A stretch of DNA of 64,000 nucleotides, taken from Natronolimnobius baerhuensis. Its GTDB lineage: Archaea; Halobacteriota; Halobacteria; Halobacteriales; Natrialbaceae. This document shows, piece after piece, positions 49,987 through 58,951 of this stretch. The translations under genes were made by a program, and so were the position numbers. Location: positions 806,001 to 870,000 of the forward strand of contig NZ_MWPH01000002.1 of assembly GCF_002177135.1 (NCBI RefSeq). The letters are read 5' to 3'. The notes under the pieces were generated by a model that was given only the letters and a program-made list of their open reading frames with translations, had not been told where the DNA came from and ran no database searches. Every line of letters begins with the position of its first letter. Within the stretch, counting starts at the first letter, position 1.

Positions 49987-51864
49987 CTAGTGCTCGCGGT
50001 CCGCCTCGAACTCCTCGATCCGATCCCGAATCTGTGCTGCCGTCTCGAGTTGGTCGTCGACGATAGCCGCCGTTTCTTCAGCGGACTCGAGGGCGGCTTC
50101 GGAGTGGGCGGCGTACTCCGCGGCGAGGGCGATCATTTCGTCGACGCTGTCGACTTGCTCGTCGTTCGCCGTCGCGATTTCTTCGATGCCTGTCGCGGCT
50201 TCGTCGACAACAGACGCGATCTCTTCGAAGGACTCGACGGCGTCCTCGATGTCCGAATTCGCCCGTCTGACGCGCTCGTTGGTCTCCTGAGCGGCGGCAA
50301 CGGTTCGTGCGGTCTGGTTCTGGATCGTGTCGATTCGAGTCGTAATCTCGCTGGTGTGTTCTTTGGTCTCTTCGGCCAGCGACTGGACTTCGTTCGCGAC
50401 GACGGCGAACCCATCGCCCGCCTCGCCCGCGTGGGCCGCCTCGATGTTCGCGTTCAGCGCGAGCAGGTTCGTCTGATCGGCCACGTCCCTGATCACGTCG
50501 ACAATGTCGTCGATCTCTTTCATCCGGTTGCGAAGCGTCGTCGCGGTCTCCATCAGTTCGTCGACCGTTTTGACGACCTCCTCCATGCCCTCCTGGGTGT
50601 CGGCACTGGTCTCGAGGCCTGCCGTCGCGACCTCCTTTGACTCGTCGGCGGCGCTTGCAACCTCCTCGGCGCTGGCGGCGACTTCCTCCATCGTCGCGCC
50701 GTACTCCTGCAGTTCTGTCTGCATCTCGGTTGCCATCTCGACCTGTGTCGCCGCTCGCGACTCGAGGTCGTCCATCGTCTCGGCAATGTCCCGTGCGGTC
50801 GTCTCCTGTTCGGTTGCGAGCGTGCCGATTTCGGTCGATATCTGTTGTCTGGCGGCAGCAAGTTCTCGCTCAGTCTGGCGCAGGTCGGTCACATCGCGCA
50901 TGACCGAAATCGCGCCCATGAGGTCTCCCTCATCGTCGTACATCGGCGCGTTCGAGCAGATCACTTCCCGGGTCTCCCCGTCGTGTGTCAGCACCTCGAG
51001 TTCGAGTTCTCGAATCGGTTCTTCAGTGGCGAACGCGCGCTCGATTGCGGTTTCTCGCGTGCCGTGGCTCTCATCGGTTCGGAACAGTTCCCACAGTTCC
51101 ATTTCGGTCGCTTCGGCTGCTGTGACGCCAGTCAGCTCTGCCATTGCATCGTTGAACACCACGATCTCGCCATCCGCATCGATGGCGATGACGGGCGAGA
51201 GTATCTCCTCTAAGGCGTTCGTCCAGACAGCTTCGGCCTCGCTCTCGAGGTAGGTATCCATCGCGACCTGCATATCGAGATTCGTCACGCGAAGCACGGA
51301 CAGGGCATCCTCGAGCGTCTCGTCGGCCCGCGCTGCGATTCGGTCGTGTGTCTCCGGCTCGAGGTCGTCTTCGATGTCCGCGAGAAATTGCGCAAAGAGT
51401 TCCGACAGCAGCCGCTCGTGATACTGCATGTACGAGCCGATATACTGCTTTGCCGGCATGTCGAGCATGCTGTGGAGTTTGCCGATGACCGCTCGCTGGC
51501 GAACGTAGTCGACTCCGTAGCCGGGGTCTGATCCCTCGTCGTAGGCGTACTCGCCCAGACTGCGAAGGTACTCGGCCTGCGTGCGCTCGAGTTGAACGAG
51601 CGTTCGATCAGAGCGGCCGAGGACAGTTTGCGTTTCCTCGTGCGCAGTCAGATGGTCGTAAAACTCGCCAGCAAAGTCGTCGGCGACGCGGTCGAACAGC
51701 GGCGTCAGCGCGGCGAGTCGGGCTTCGTCGTCCGCATCGAAGCCGATGAACTGCTTTCGCCACGCGATGTCGTCCGCGTCGAGATCGATCCCCTCGAGTA
51801 AGGCGTCCTCGTCGACGTCTCGGCGGAGGCCGAGACGCGACTGGGTCGGGCCGGATGGCGGCAT
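49987..51864 (-). CDS. hemAT: Globin-coupled soluble transducer with PAS domain (HemAT-like)
   Basis: A 625-residue soluble chemotaxis transducer without membrane helices. Residues about 30-190 form a protoglobin domain; [18 protein letters not shown] contains the proximal haem histidine, H131. A PAS domain (about 212-335) follows, then a methyl-accepting signalling domain with the highly conserved tip [20 protein letters not shown]. Methylation helices rich in Glu/Gln flank it. HemAT proteins sense oxygen for aerotaxis; the extra PAS domain is an addition to the Bacillus type. Start 51864 is supported by CACTATACC at about -28. Two tandem 20-base repeats lie just upstream of the promoter. 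Confidence 0.9.
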   Translation of the reverse strand: MPPSGPTQSRLGLRRDVDEDALLEGIDLDADDIAWRKQFIGFDADDEARLAALTPLFDRVADDFAGEFYDHLTAHEETQTVLGRSDRTLVQLERTQAEYLRSLGEYAYDEGSDPGYGVDYVRQRAVIGKLHSMLDMPAKQYIGSYMQYHERLLSELFAQFLADIEDDLEPETHDRIAARADETLEDALSVLRVTNLDMQVAMDTYLESEAEAVWTNALEEILSPVIAIDADGEIVVFNDAMAELTGVTAAEATEMELWELFRTDESHGTRETAIERAFATEEPIRELELEVLTHDGETREVICSNAPMYDDEGDLMGAISVMRDVTDLRQTERELAAARQQISTEIGTLATEQETTARDIAETMDDLESRAATQVEMATEMQTELQEYGATMEEVAASAEEVASAADESKEVATAGLETSADTQEGMEEVVKTVDELMETATTLRNRMKEIDDIVDVIRDVADQTNLLALNANIEAAHAGEAGDGFAVVANEVQSLAEETKEHTSEITTRIDTIQNQTARTVAAAQETNERVRRANSDIEDAVESFEEIASVVDEAATGIEEIATANDEQVDSVDEMIALAAEYAAHSEAALESAEETAAIVDDQLETAAQIRDRIEEFEADREH

Positions 51865-51910
51865 TGGCACTACCTCGCTACCCGGTCGGTATAGTGATTG
51901 TGACTTCGGC

Positions 51911-51950
51911 CATTCGCGGCCACCATCGCGCATTCGCGGCCACCATCGCG
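51911..51950. repeat. Two perfect tandem copies of a 20-base repeat upstream of the transducer promoter
   Basis: CATTCGCGGCCACCATCGCG occurs twice head to tail with no mismatch. It lies about 47-86 bases before the transducer ATG, just upstream of the TATA element, where activators bind in haloarchaea. It may be a duplicated activator site or a recent slippage duplication. Confidence 0.8.
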
Positions 51951-52142
51951 CGACGCACGCGACGGGCAATCGCGCTCGAGCGCACGCACACCCGCGCTGT
52001 CGGGCGGTTTCTCGGCGAAAGGATTATCAGCATTTCAGCCGTAGCCGGCGACAATGAGAATCAAGCGTTCGCTGACTCGTCGGGTTGTCCCGGCTGTGCC
52101 AGCACCGACGACGGAGGCCTGCCCTCCCAGGGGTGAGTCGCC

Positions 52143-54626
52143 GTGGAACTGATTATCACCGAGAAGGAAAACGCCGCACGACGGATCGCAGACATCCTTT
52201 CGGGTGGGACGTACGACTCGAGTCGCGAGAACGGCGTCAACATCTACGAGTGGGGTGGCACGCGCTGCGTCGGGCTGTCGGGCCACGTCGTCGGCGTCGA
52301 TTTCCCCTCCGAGTATTCGGACTGGCGCGACGTCGAACCGGTCGAACTGATCGACGCCAGCGTCGAGAAAAAAGCGACCAAAGAGAACATCGTCGCGACG
52401 TTGCGGATTCTCGCGCGCAAGGCGACGTCGGCGACGATTGCGACAGACTACGACCGCGAGGGCGAACTCATCGGCAAGGAGGCCTACGAGATCGTCCGCG
52501 AGGTCAACGACGAGGTTCCGATCTACCGAGTTCGGTTCTCCTCGATCACGGAAAACGAGGTGCAGGATGCCTTCAACAATCCCGATGAACTGGACTTCGA
52601 CCTCGCGGCTGCGGGCGAAGCCCGCCAGATTATCGACCTCGTCTGGGGCGCTGCGCTCACCCGATTCCTCTCGCTTTCTGCCGGCCAACTCGGCAACGAC
52701 TTCATCTCCGTTGGTCGGGTGCAGTCGCCGACGCTCAAACTGATCGTCGACCGCGAGCGCGAGATTCAGGCGTTCGATCCCGAATCCTACTGGGAGCTGT
52801 TTGCGGACCTGCACAAAGAGGAAACCAGCTTCGAATCCCAGTACTTCTACCGCGACGAGGACGACAACGAAGCCGAGCGCGTCTGGGAGGAAGCCACCGC
52901 CGAAGCGGTCTACGAGACGCTCTCCGAGCGCGATTGCGCGACCGTCGTCGACGTCAACCGCCGCACGCGGACCGACGACCCACCGACGCCGTTTAACACC
53001 ACGCAGTTCATCCGCGCCGCAAGCTCACTCGGCTACTCCGCCCAGCGCGCGATGTCGATTGCCGAGGACCTCTACACCGCCGGCTATATCACCTACCCGC
53101 GAACCGACAACACCGTCTACCCCGATGATCTCGACCCCGAGGAACTGCTCGACGACTTCGTCGGCCATCCAACGCTCGGCGAGTCAGCCGAGGACCTCCT
53201 CGAGGCCGAGGAAATCGAGCCAACCGAAGGCGACGAGGAGACGACCGACCACCCGCCAATCCACCCGACCGGCGAAATCCCCGCACGCGGCGGCGACGTG
53301 AGCGACGACGAGTGGGAAGTCTACGAACTGGTCGTGCGCCGGTTCTACGCGACTGTCGCCGATCCGGCAATCTGGGAACACCTCAAAGTCGTCTCCGAAG
53401 TCGGGGACTGCCGGCTCAAGGCAAACGGCAAGCGCCTCGTCGAGGCCGGCTACCACGACGTCTACCCGTACTTCAACACCAGCGAGAACTACGTGCCCGA
53501 CGTCGACGAGGGTGAGCAACTTGAGTTGACCGATGTCGAACTCGAGGCCAAAGAGACCCAGCCGCCGCGGCGCTACGGCCAGTCGCGGCTTATCGAGACC
53601 ATGGAGGACATGGGGATCGGGACGAAATCGACGCGACACAACACCCTCGAGAAACTGTACGACCGGGGCTACATCGAGAGCGATCCGCCGCGGCCGACCA
53701 AGCTCGCGATGGCCGTCGTCGACGCCGCCGAGAACTACGCGGACCGCGTCGTCAGCGAGGGGATGACGGCCCAACTCGAGGCCGACATGGACGCCATCGC
53801 CAGCGGGGAGGCCGGACTCGAGGACGTGACCGACGAGTCCCGCGAGATGTTAGAAGAAATCTTTGCGAACCTCGCGGACTCTCGCGATGAGATCGGCGAC
53901 CACCTCCGCAAGTCGCTCAAGGACGACAAACGGCTCGGTCCCTGCCCTGAATGTGGCGAGGACCTGCTTGTCCGGAACAGCCGCCACGGCTCGTACTTCA
54001 TCGGCTGTGATGGCTATCCCGACTGTGAGAACACCCTGCCGCTTCCCTCGACGGGCAAGCCGCTCATTCTCGAGAGCGAGTGCGAAGACCACGGCCTGAA
54101 CGAGGTGAAGATGCTCGCGGGCCGCCAGACGTTCGTCCACGGCTGTCCGCTCTGTAAGGCCGAAGATGCCGGCGAAGGCCCGGTTCTGGGTTCCTGTCCC
54201 GACTGCGGCGAGGAACACGACGGCGAACTCGCCGTCAAAACGCTCCAGAGCGGCTCCCGACTCGTCGGCTGTACGCGCTATCCCGACTGCGAGTACTCCC
54301 TGCCGCTTCCCCGACGCGGCGACATCGAAGTCACCGACGACCGGTGTGAGGAACACGACCTGCCCGAACTGCTGGTCCACAGCGGCGACGAGCCCTGGGA
54401 ACTTGGCTGTCCGATCTGTAACTACCAGGAGTTCCAGGCCCGCGAAAGCGACTCCGGCTCGGATCTCGAGGCGCTCGAGGGCGTCGGCGCGAAAACTGTC
54501 GAAAAGCTCGTCGCGGCCGGCATCGAGAGTCTGAACGACCTGAGCGACGCGGATCCCGACGCCGTCGCCGAGAGTGTCGACGGCGTCAGCGCGGACCGGA
54601 TTCGCAACTGGCAGGCCGAAGCCTGA
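52143..54626 (+). CDS. topA: DNA topoisomerase I (type IA)
   Basis: An 827-residue enzyme that relaxes negatively supercoiled DNA. The N-terminal TOPRIM domain starts MELIITEKENAARRIADIL and includes TDYDREGELIGKEAYEI. The catalytic tyrosine is Y318 in GYITYPRTDNTVYP. The C-terminal part has several zinc-ribbon modules (CPECGEDLLV, GCPLCKAED, SCPDCGEEHDG, GCPICNYQEF) and a helix-hairpin-helix domain (LEALEGVGAKTVEKLVAAG). The start is a GTG; no better ATG exists. This is the haloarchaeal replacement for reverse gyrase-type enzymes. Monocistronic. Confidence 0.94.
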   Translation: MELIITEKENAARRIADILSGGTYDSSRENGVNIYEWGGTRCVGLSGHVVGVDFPSEYSDWRDVEPVELIDASVEKKATKENIVATLRILARKATSATIATDYDREGELIGKEAYEIVREVNDEVPIYRVRFSSITENEVQDAFNNPDELDFDLAAAGEARQIIDLVWGAALTRFLSLSAGQLGNDFISVGRVQSPTLKLIVDREREIQAFDPESYWELFADLHKEETSFESQYFYRDEDDNEAERVWEEATAEAVYETLSERDCATVVDVNRRTRTDDPPTPFNTTQFIRAASSLGYSAQRAMSIAEDLYTAGYITYPRTDNTVYPDDLDPEELLDDFVGHPTLGESAEDLLEAEEIEPTEGDEETTDHPPIHPTGEIPARGGDVSDDEWEVYELVVRRFYATVADPAIWEHLKVVSEVGDCRLKANGKRLVEAGYHDVYPYFNTSENYVPDVDEGEQLELTDVELEAKETQPPRRYGQSRLIETMEDMGIGTKSTRHNTLEKLYDRGYIESDPPRPTKLAMAVVDAAENYADRVVSEGMTAQLEADMDAIASGEAGLEDVTDESREMLEEIFANLADSRDEIGDHLRKSLKDDKRLGPCPECGEDLLVRNSRHGSYFIGCDGYPDCENTLPLPSTGKPLILESECEDHGLNEVKMLAGRQTFVHGCPLCKAEDAGEGPVLGSCPDCGEEHDGELAVKTLQSGSRLVGCTRYPDCEYSLPLPRRGDIEVTDDRCEEHDLPELLVHSGDEPWELGCPICNYQEFQARESDSGSDLEALEGVGAKTVEKLVAAGIESLNDLSDADPDAVAESVDGVSADRIRNWQAEA

Positions 54627-54652
54627 GACGGACTGCTTTTTTGTAGGCGTCG

Positions 54653-55342
54653 TCAGTGCTCGTGCTCGTCTTCGTTTTCGTCGGGCACTGAGTCAGTTTC
54701 TTCGGCATCGTCGTTACCATCCGGGATTGCGTCTTCGTCAGCGTCAGCAGCCGAATCATCCTCGAGCAGGCGCTCGACGCTGCTGACGATCCGGTCGGCC
54801 TCGAGAACGCCCTCTGATTCCCACTGGACGGCGCCGGTGCTATCGATAACCATGAGGACCGGGTGGGTGACAACGTCGTACCGGTCCGTGAGTACGCGGC
54901 CGTCATCGTAGGCGAGCGTCCAGTCGCCGTCGTGGTCGACCCACCACTCCCGCAGTTGCTCGGGAGACTGCTGGCCCGTGACCGAGACGACGGTGAGTTC
55001 GTCGCCGTACTGGTCGCTGAGCCGTGTCTGTGCGTCGGCCATGTTTGGCATGAGCGACTGACAGCGCGAACAGACGGGCGAAAAGAACATCGCGAGCGTC
55101 AGCCCGTCGTTCGGAACCGTCAGCGTCTCCGCCTCGCTTCCGGGTGCCTCGAGCGTCTCGAGTTCGAACGGGCCGCTCGAGTCGGTGGTGTCGCCGTCGC
55201 TGTCGTTCTCAGCGGAGTCTGTCGCTGACTCGGATGGACTGTCGGCTCCCTCACCGAACGACAGTCCGCGCCAGAGCACGGCGGCGCTCCCGCCGAGGAC
55301 GCCGACGCTTGCGACGCCAGCGAGCAATTCGCGGCGGTTCAC
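54653..55342 (-). CDS. TlpA-like thioredoxin-fold protein, exported or membrane-anchored
   Basis: A 229-residue protein with a Tat-like N-terminus (MNRRELLAGVASVGVLGGSA) that may serve as a membrane anchor. After a Ser/Asp-rich linker, the redoxin domain has LTLAMFFSPVCSRCQSLMPN, where CSRC is the redox-active pair, then VVTHPVLMVIDSTGAVQWES with the conserved cis-proline region. The C-terminus is very acidic and His-rich at the end (EHEH). It should act outside the cell in disulfide or cytochrome maturation-type chemistry. Divergent from a small membrane protein gene. Confidence 0.87.
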   Translation of the reverse strand: MNRRELLAGVASVGVLGGSAAVLWRGLSFGEGADSPSESATDSAENDSDGDTTDSSGPFELETLEAPGSEAETLTVPNDGLTLAMFFSPVCSRCQSLMPNMADAQTRLSDQYGDELTVVSVTGQQSPEQLREWWVDHDGDWTLAYDDGRVLTDRYDVVTHPVLMVIDSTGAVQWESEGVLEADRIVSSVERLLEDDSAADADEDAIPDGNDDAEETDSVPDENEDEHEH

Positions 55343-55498
55343 GACGCCACCTCCGAAGGCAGACAGTGATTCTGGAACGGGATGGCCGCGCTCATACGAC
55401 TCCTACACCGTCCAGCGAAAAGAGTCCCCGGGCAATCCACAAAGCATACGGTCCGGTCGTGACGAGCATCCGCGAGACATGATCCGAACGGTGAGTCG

Positions 55499-55828
55499 AT
55501 GACCGAAGTCGAGAATCCGACGCCGCCGACCCACCGAGTGGGCTGGCTCCTCGCACAGGGCGTCTTCCTCCTCTGGCTCGCAAGCGTGCTGTATCTTTCC
55601 TATCGCGTGTTCGTCACTGGCCTCTCGCCCGCACAGCAACGGGCTGCTGATAGGTTCCCACAGGAGCCGATGGCGGCGCTCGCCGACCCGCTCGTTGCCG
55701 TCCTGTGTCTATCGGTCGTCGTCGGCGTCGGCATCGTCTGTTCGATCAGCTACTACGGATACAGGCAGTGGCGTGGCGCTCAGCGACGGCGACTCGAGCT
55801 CGAGCCAGATCTCGAGGTCGAAAACTGA
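55499..55828 (+). CDS. Small membrane protein with two helices
   Basis: A 109-residue protein with hydrophobic segments at about 14-37 (VGWLLAQGVFLLWLASVLYL) and 63-86 (LADPLVAVLCLSVVVGVGIV), and an Arg/Glu-rich C-terminus. There is no signal peptidase site. It is upstream of and close to the LysE-type gene (81 bases), possibly co-transcribed. Family not recognised. Confidence 0.65.
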   Translation: MTEVENPTPPTHRVGWLLAQGVFLLWLASVLYLSYRVFVTGLSPAQQRAADRFPQEPMAALADPLVAVLCLSVVVGVGIVCSISYYGYRQWRGAQRRRLELEPDLEVEN

Positions 55829-55909
55829 GACGGATCGCTGTCGCTGACGAGCGCGACCGCGCGGTCGCTGTCCTTTTGCCCACTGAGTGCGGACTCGAGG
55901 CTGAGAACC

Positions 55910-56593
55910 GTGTCTGCCTCTCTCATCGCAACAGCCCTTGCGGGGGTCGTCTTCGGACTCGCAATCGCGGCTCCACCAGGGCCGATGAACGCCATTATCG
56001 CCGAGGAGAGCGTCATCCGCGGCTGGCTGGCAGGCTTCTGGGCCGGTGCCGGCGCGATGCTCGCGGACGTGCTCTTTTTCGTCCTGGTGCTCGCCGGCGT
56101 CGTCACCGTGATCGATCACGTGCCGGTTATTCGCCCGCTGCTCTATCTCGTCGGCGGTGTGCTCATGCTCTATTTCGCTATCGGAGCAATCAACGATGCG
56201 CGGTCTGCCTCCTCGTTCATCGGCGAGAACAACGGCTCCTCGAAGGGCTTTCGCAAAACGTTCGCGCTCTCGCTGACCAACCCCTACCAGATCGGTTTCT
56301 GGCTCACCGTCGGCGTCGGCTTGCTCGAGTCGGGGACGCTCGATGTCTTTGCACACGTTCCCACGGTCGGCGACTCGCTCAGCGGCACGCTGGTCGTCGA
56401 GACGGGCTCACCCGCGCTGATCGCCGGCTTTTTCGGCGGCATCGTGGTCTGGATCGTCGCCTACCCGGCTGCACTGGCCGCTGCCGGCCGCCGCGTCGAT
56501 GCGCTCGCGCCGGTGATCGCTGCGCTCAGTGCCGTCGTCCTCGCCGGCTTTGGCGCAGTGTTTCTTGGCATTGGGGCACTCTCATTGCTCTAA
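55910..56593 (+). CDS. LysE/RhtB family transporter
   Basis: A 227-residue membrane protein with about six helices. The N-terminal AAPPGPMNAIIAEESVIRGW carries the PGP motif of the LysE superfamily, and FALSLTNPYQIGFWLTVG the conserved NP. Family members export amino acids such as lysine, arginine or homoserine; the substrate here is unknown. Start is a GTG. It is downstream of a small membrane protein gene and converges with the HD-hydrolase gene. Confidence 0.85.
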   Translation: MSASLIATALAGVVFGLAIAAPPGPMNAIIAEESVIRGWLAGFWAGAGAMLADVLFFVLVLAGVVTVIDHVPVIRPLLYLVGGVLMLYFAIGAINDARSASSFIGENNGSSKGFRKTFALSLTNPYQIGFWLTVGVGLLESGTLDVFAHVPTVGDSLSGTLVVETGSPALIAGFFGGIVVWIVAYPAALAAAGRRVDALAPVIAALSAVVLAGFGAVFLGIGALSLL

Positions 56594-56701
56594 CGCACGG
56601 ACGTTCCTGGGGCTAGTTGCTGCATATCTACTCACGAGTCCGATGAAAAATACGACGCTGTGTGGATGGGTGCTGTGTGAGAACGACTCTCCGGGGCCGT
56701 C

Positions 56702-57373
56702 TCAGCCCATCCCCGCAATCTCGTCCTCGAGCCACTCGCTGAACCACTTGACGCGTTTGAGTCGCTGGTGGGCGATTCCCTCAGCAGTGTCACTCTGGAC
56801 GCGCGAGGCGGCGTCGTAGCCACGTTCGAGGACGCGCTCGACCATCTCGTTGCAATCCATGTGCGTCCGGGCTTCATAGCCCATCCGCAACAGCATGAGC
56901 GCGGTGCCGTTCGCACCGACTTTATCGAGCATGTCGGCCTCGATGAGACACTGCGTCTCGAGTGCGACGTCGTTTAAGTCGCCCTGATAGGAGTGGTGTT
57001 CAATCGCACGACACACTTGGGTGATGAACGATTCAGGGTACTCGACGCGGGAGTCAAGGTACTCGCGAGCGACGCGCGCGCCGGCTTCGGCGTGCAGTTC
57101 TTGGTCGGTCTCGAGTTTTGCGACGTCGTGAAAGAGGGCGGCGACGCGGGTGACGTCGACGTCTGCGCCTTCCTCGCGGGCGATCTCCTCAGAGAGTTCG
57201 ACCACGTTGAGGATGTGGTTGTGCCGGTACTCCGCGGAGTGCCACGGATACCAGCGCATGCGCCCGCCTTCTTCTTCCTTCTCGACGCTAGCCGCGAGAT
57301 ACTCGAAGACGAACTGCTTCATCGCCTCGTATTCGGCGTCGGTGACCCTGGTTTCTTTTATCTCAACGCCCAC
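56702..57373 (-). CDS. HD-domain metal-dependent phosphohydrolase
   Basis: A 223-residue soluble HD-fold protein. EYRHNHILNVVELSEEIA supplies the first histidine, ALFHDVAKLETD the HD pair and AIEHHSYQGD further ligands. The substrate could be a nucleotide or phosphate ester. I place the start at the GTG at 57373 (MGVEIKETRVTDAEYE), because the upstream extension is not acidic and crosses the promoter of the divergent SDR gene. Confidence 0.83.
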   Translation of the reverse strand: MGVEIKETRVTDAEYEAMKQFVFEYLAASVEKEEEGGRMRWYPWHSAEYRHNHILNVVELSEEIAREEGADVDVTRVAALFHDVAKLETDQELHAEAGARVAREYLDSRVEYPESFITQVCRAIEHHSYQGDLNDVALETQCLIEADMLDKVGANGTALMLLRMGYEARTHMDCNEMVERVLERGYDAASRVQSDTAEGIAHQRLKRVKWFSEWLEDEIAGMG

Positions 57374-57564
57374 GAAAGATCCCTCCGCAATAGACGAACG
57401 ATAGTCATTGGGAGAATGTTCGGTCGTTTCGCTCTTTAGCCTTTGGTTCAGGGAACTTTCTCTCACGGATCGTGGCGGCTTATCAAACAATTGGCCTCTC
57501 GAGAGCCCGATCAGTATCAGCCGGTGCCCCAAGGATGACGGTTCTGGGGCGCAACCCGACGGGT

Positions 57565-58386
57565 ATGACGGATCGTGTCTCACAGTCGGTTGCGGTCGTC
57601 ACGGGCGGCGCACGCGGCATCGGCGAAGCGACCTGTCACCGCCTCGCCGAGGAAGGCGCAACGGTTGTCGTCGTCGACCGAGACGGCGACGAAGCACAGA
57701 CAGTAGCCGACGAGATTACCGACGCGACAGGCCAGACAGCACTGGGACTCGAGGCTGACGTCGGCTCCGAGTCGGCGGTCGAATCGATGGCCGACGCAGT
57801 TGACTCGGCGTTCGGCCGCGTTGACATCCTCGTGAACAACGCGGCCATCCGCGTCGATCCAAAACCGGTTACCGAGGCGGACGAGGACAGCTGGGACCGC
57901 ATCCTCGCGGTGAACCAGAAAGGCGTCGCATTTTGCTCCAAGCATCTGCTCCCGCTCATGGACGACGGCGGCGCGGTCGTCAACATCGCCTCAGTCGGCG
58001 CGGGGCTCGCTCGGCCCGACTGGGCGCAGTACGACTCGACCAAGGGAGCCATCGTCGCGATAACAAAGGATATGGCCTGCGATCATGCGAGCGACGGTAT
58101 CCGCGTCAACGCCGTCTCGCCGGGCTGGGTCGTCACTGACTATCACCTCCCTGACGACGCCGAGGAGGCCGAGGCCATGCTCGAGGAGGAGACAACCCCG
58201 AATCCGGACGGGCCGGGGATACTGAAACGCGCGGCCGAACCTCGAGAAATCGCCGATGCGATTCTCTTTCTGGCTTCCGACGAGGCGTCGTTCATTACCG
58301 GCGAGAACCTCCTTGTCGACGGCGGTGCGACGGCGGTTGGAACGGGCCTCGAGTGGGAGGAGAATTTTGGGGACGCTGAAACATAG
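57565..58386 (+). CDS. Short-chain dehydrogenase/reductase (SDR)
   Basis: A 273-residue classical SDR. The cofactor motif is VVTGGARGIG (residues 11-20), NNAA is at 91-94 and the catalytic triad is S143, Y156 and K160 (Y-x3-K). The acidic residue after strand 2 (VVVDRD) favours NAD over NADP. Sequence type suggests a sugar, sugar-acid or 3-hydroxyacyl dehydrogenase. It is 0.6 kb from the enolase-superfamily gene and might oxidise a 2-keto-3-deoxy sugar acid, but a small unrelated gene lies between. ATG 57565 is chosen because the conserved fold begins there. Confidence 0.88.
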   Translation: MTDRVSQSVAVVTGGARGIGEATCHRLAEEGATVVVVDRDGDEAQTVADEITDATGQTALGLEADVGSESAVESMADAVDSAFGRVDILVNNAAIRVDPKPVTEADEDSWDRILAVNQKGVAFCSKHLLPLMDDGGAVVNIASVGAGLARPDWAQYDSTKGAIVAITKDMACDHASDGIRVNAVSPGWVVTDYHLPDDAEEAEAMLEEETTPNPDGPGILKRAAEPREIADAILFLASDEASFITGENLLVDGGATAVGTGLEWEENFGDAET

Positions 58387-58519
58387 AACTAGTACACGGT
58401 CGGTAATCTAGCGCACCCGAGAAGCCTGCGCGCAGTACAGATGGTCTCTATTTCCTTCAAAATCGATTTCAGACTGGTCCAGCGCAAAATTATTGTGTGA
58501 TTGGTGACAATATTCGTCT

Positions 58520-58846
58520 ATGACCGAATGGATCGAAGTGACGACTGAGGACGGACCAAACGGAGGTGCCACCAAGCGCGTTCCAAAAGCGTGGGACGAA
58601 TACAATCAACGAGCCAAACACGCTCTTCAGACGTTACGCGATCAATTCGGTGACAAGCCGGGATTTACTGGGTCTGGACTAGAAACGGGCGACCAAGCTA
58701 TTGCTGGATACACCGTTTTTCAACCGGTGGTTCACGTTGAGGATGATCTTGCAGCAGAGATTCCCGACGAAATTGATGGGGTCCCAGTACGTATCGAACC
58801 ACCGAAAGAAGAGGGTGTGGGGCTCGATTCGTTCTTTACGTCTTAG
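58520..58846 (+). CDS. Small haloarchaeal protein of unknown function
   Basis: A 108-residue soluble protein starting MTEWIEVTTEDGPNGGATKR. Sequence blocks such as VPKAWDEYNQRAKHALQTLR and AIAGYTVFQPVVHVEDDLA show no known motif. It is somewhat less GC-rich than its neighbours. AAAATTATTG about 28 bases upstream is a good leaderless promoter. A nested hairpin follows it before the convergent dehydratase gene. Confidence 0.65.
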   Translation: MTEWIEVTTEDGPNGGATKRVPKAWDEYNQRAKHALQTLRDQFGDKPGFTGSGLETGDQAIAGYTVFQPVVHVEDDLAAEIPDEIDGVPVRIEPPKEEGVGLDSFFTS

Positions 58847-58899
58847 TTGCAGAATCGCTTTCCAATAGCCATCGTTCTGACCAGCGCATCCCACTACCA

Positions 58900-58945
58900 G
58901 TCAAGCTTCGTCAAACAACCCGGAGCGAAGCTCCGTGAGCTTGAC
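58900..58945. terminator. Nested hairpin between convergent genes
   Basis: Outer arms GTCAAGCT/AGCTTGAC (8 bases each) enclose a perfect inner hairpin CGGAGC-GAA-GCTCCG. It lies downstream of both the small plus-strand gene and the minus-strand dehydratase. A factor-independent role is uncertain, as there is no T-run on either side, but such a structure could limit read-through or protect RNA ends. Confidence 0.5.
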
Positions 58946-58951
58946 GTCGGC

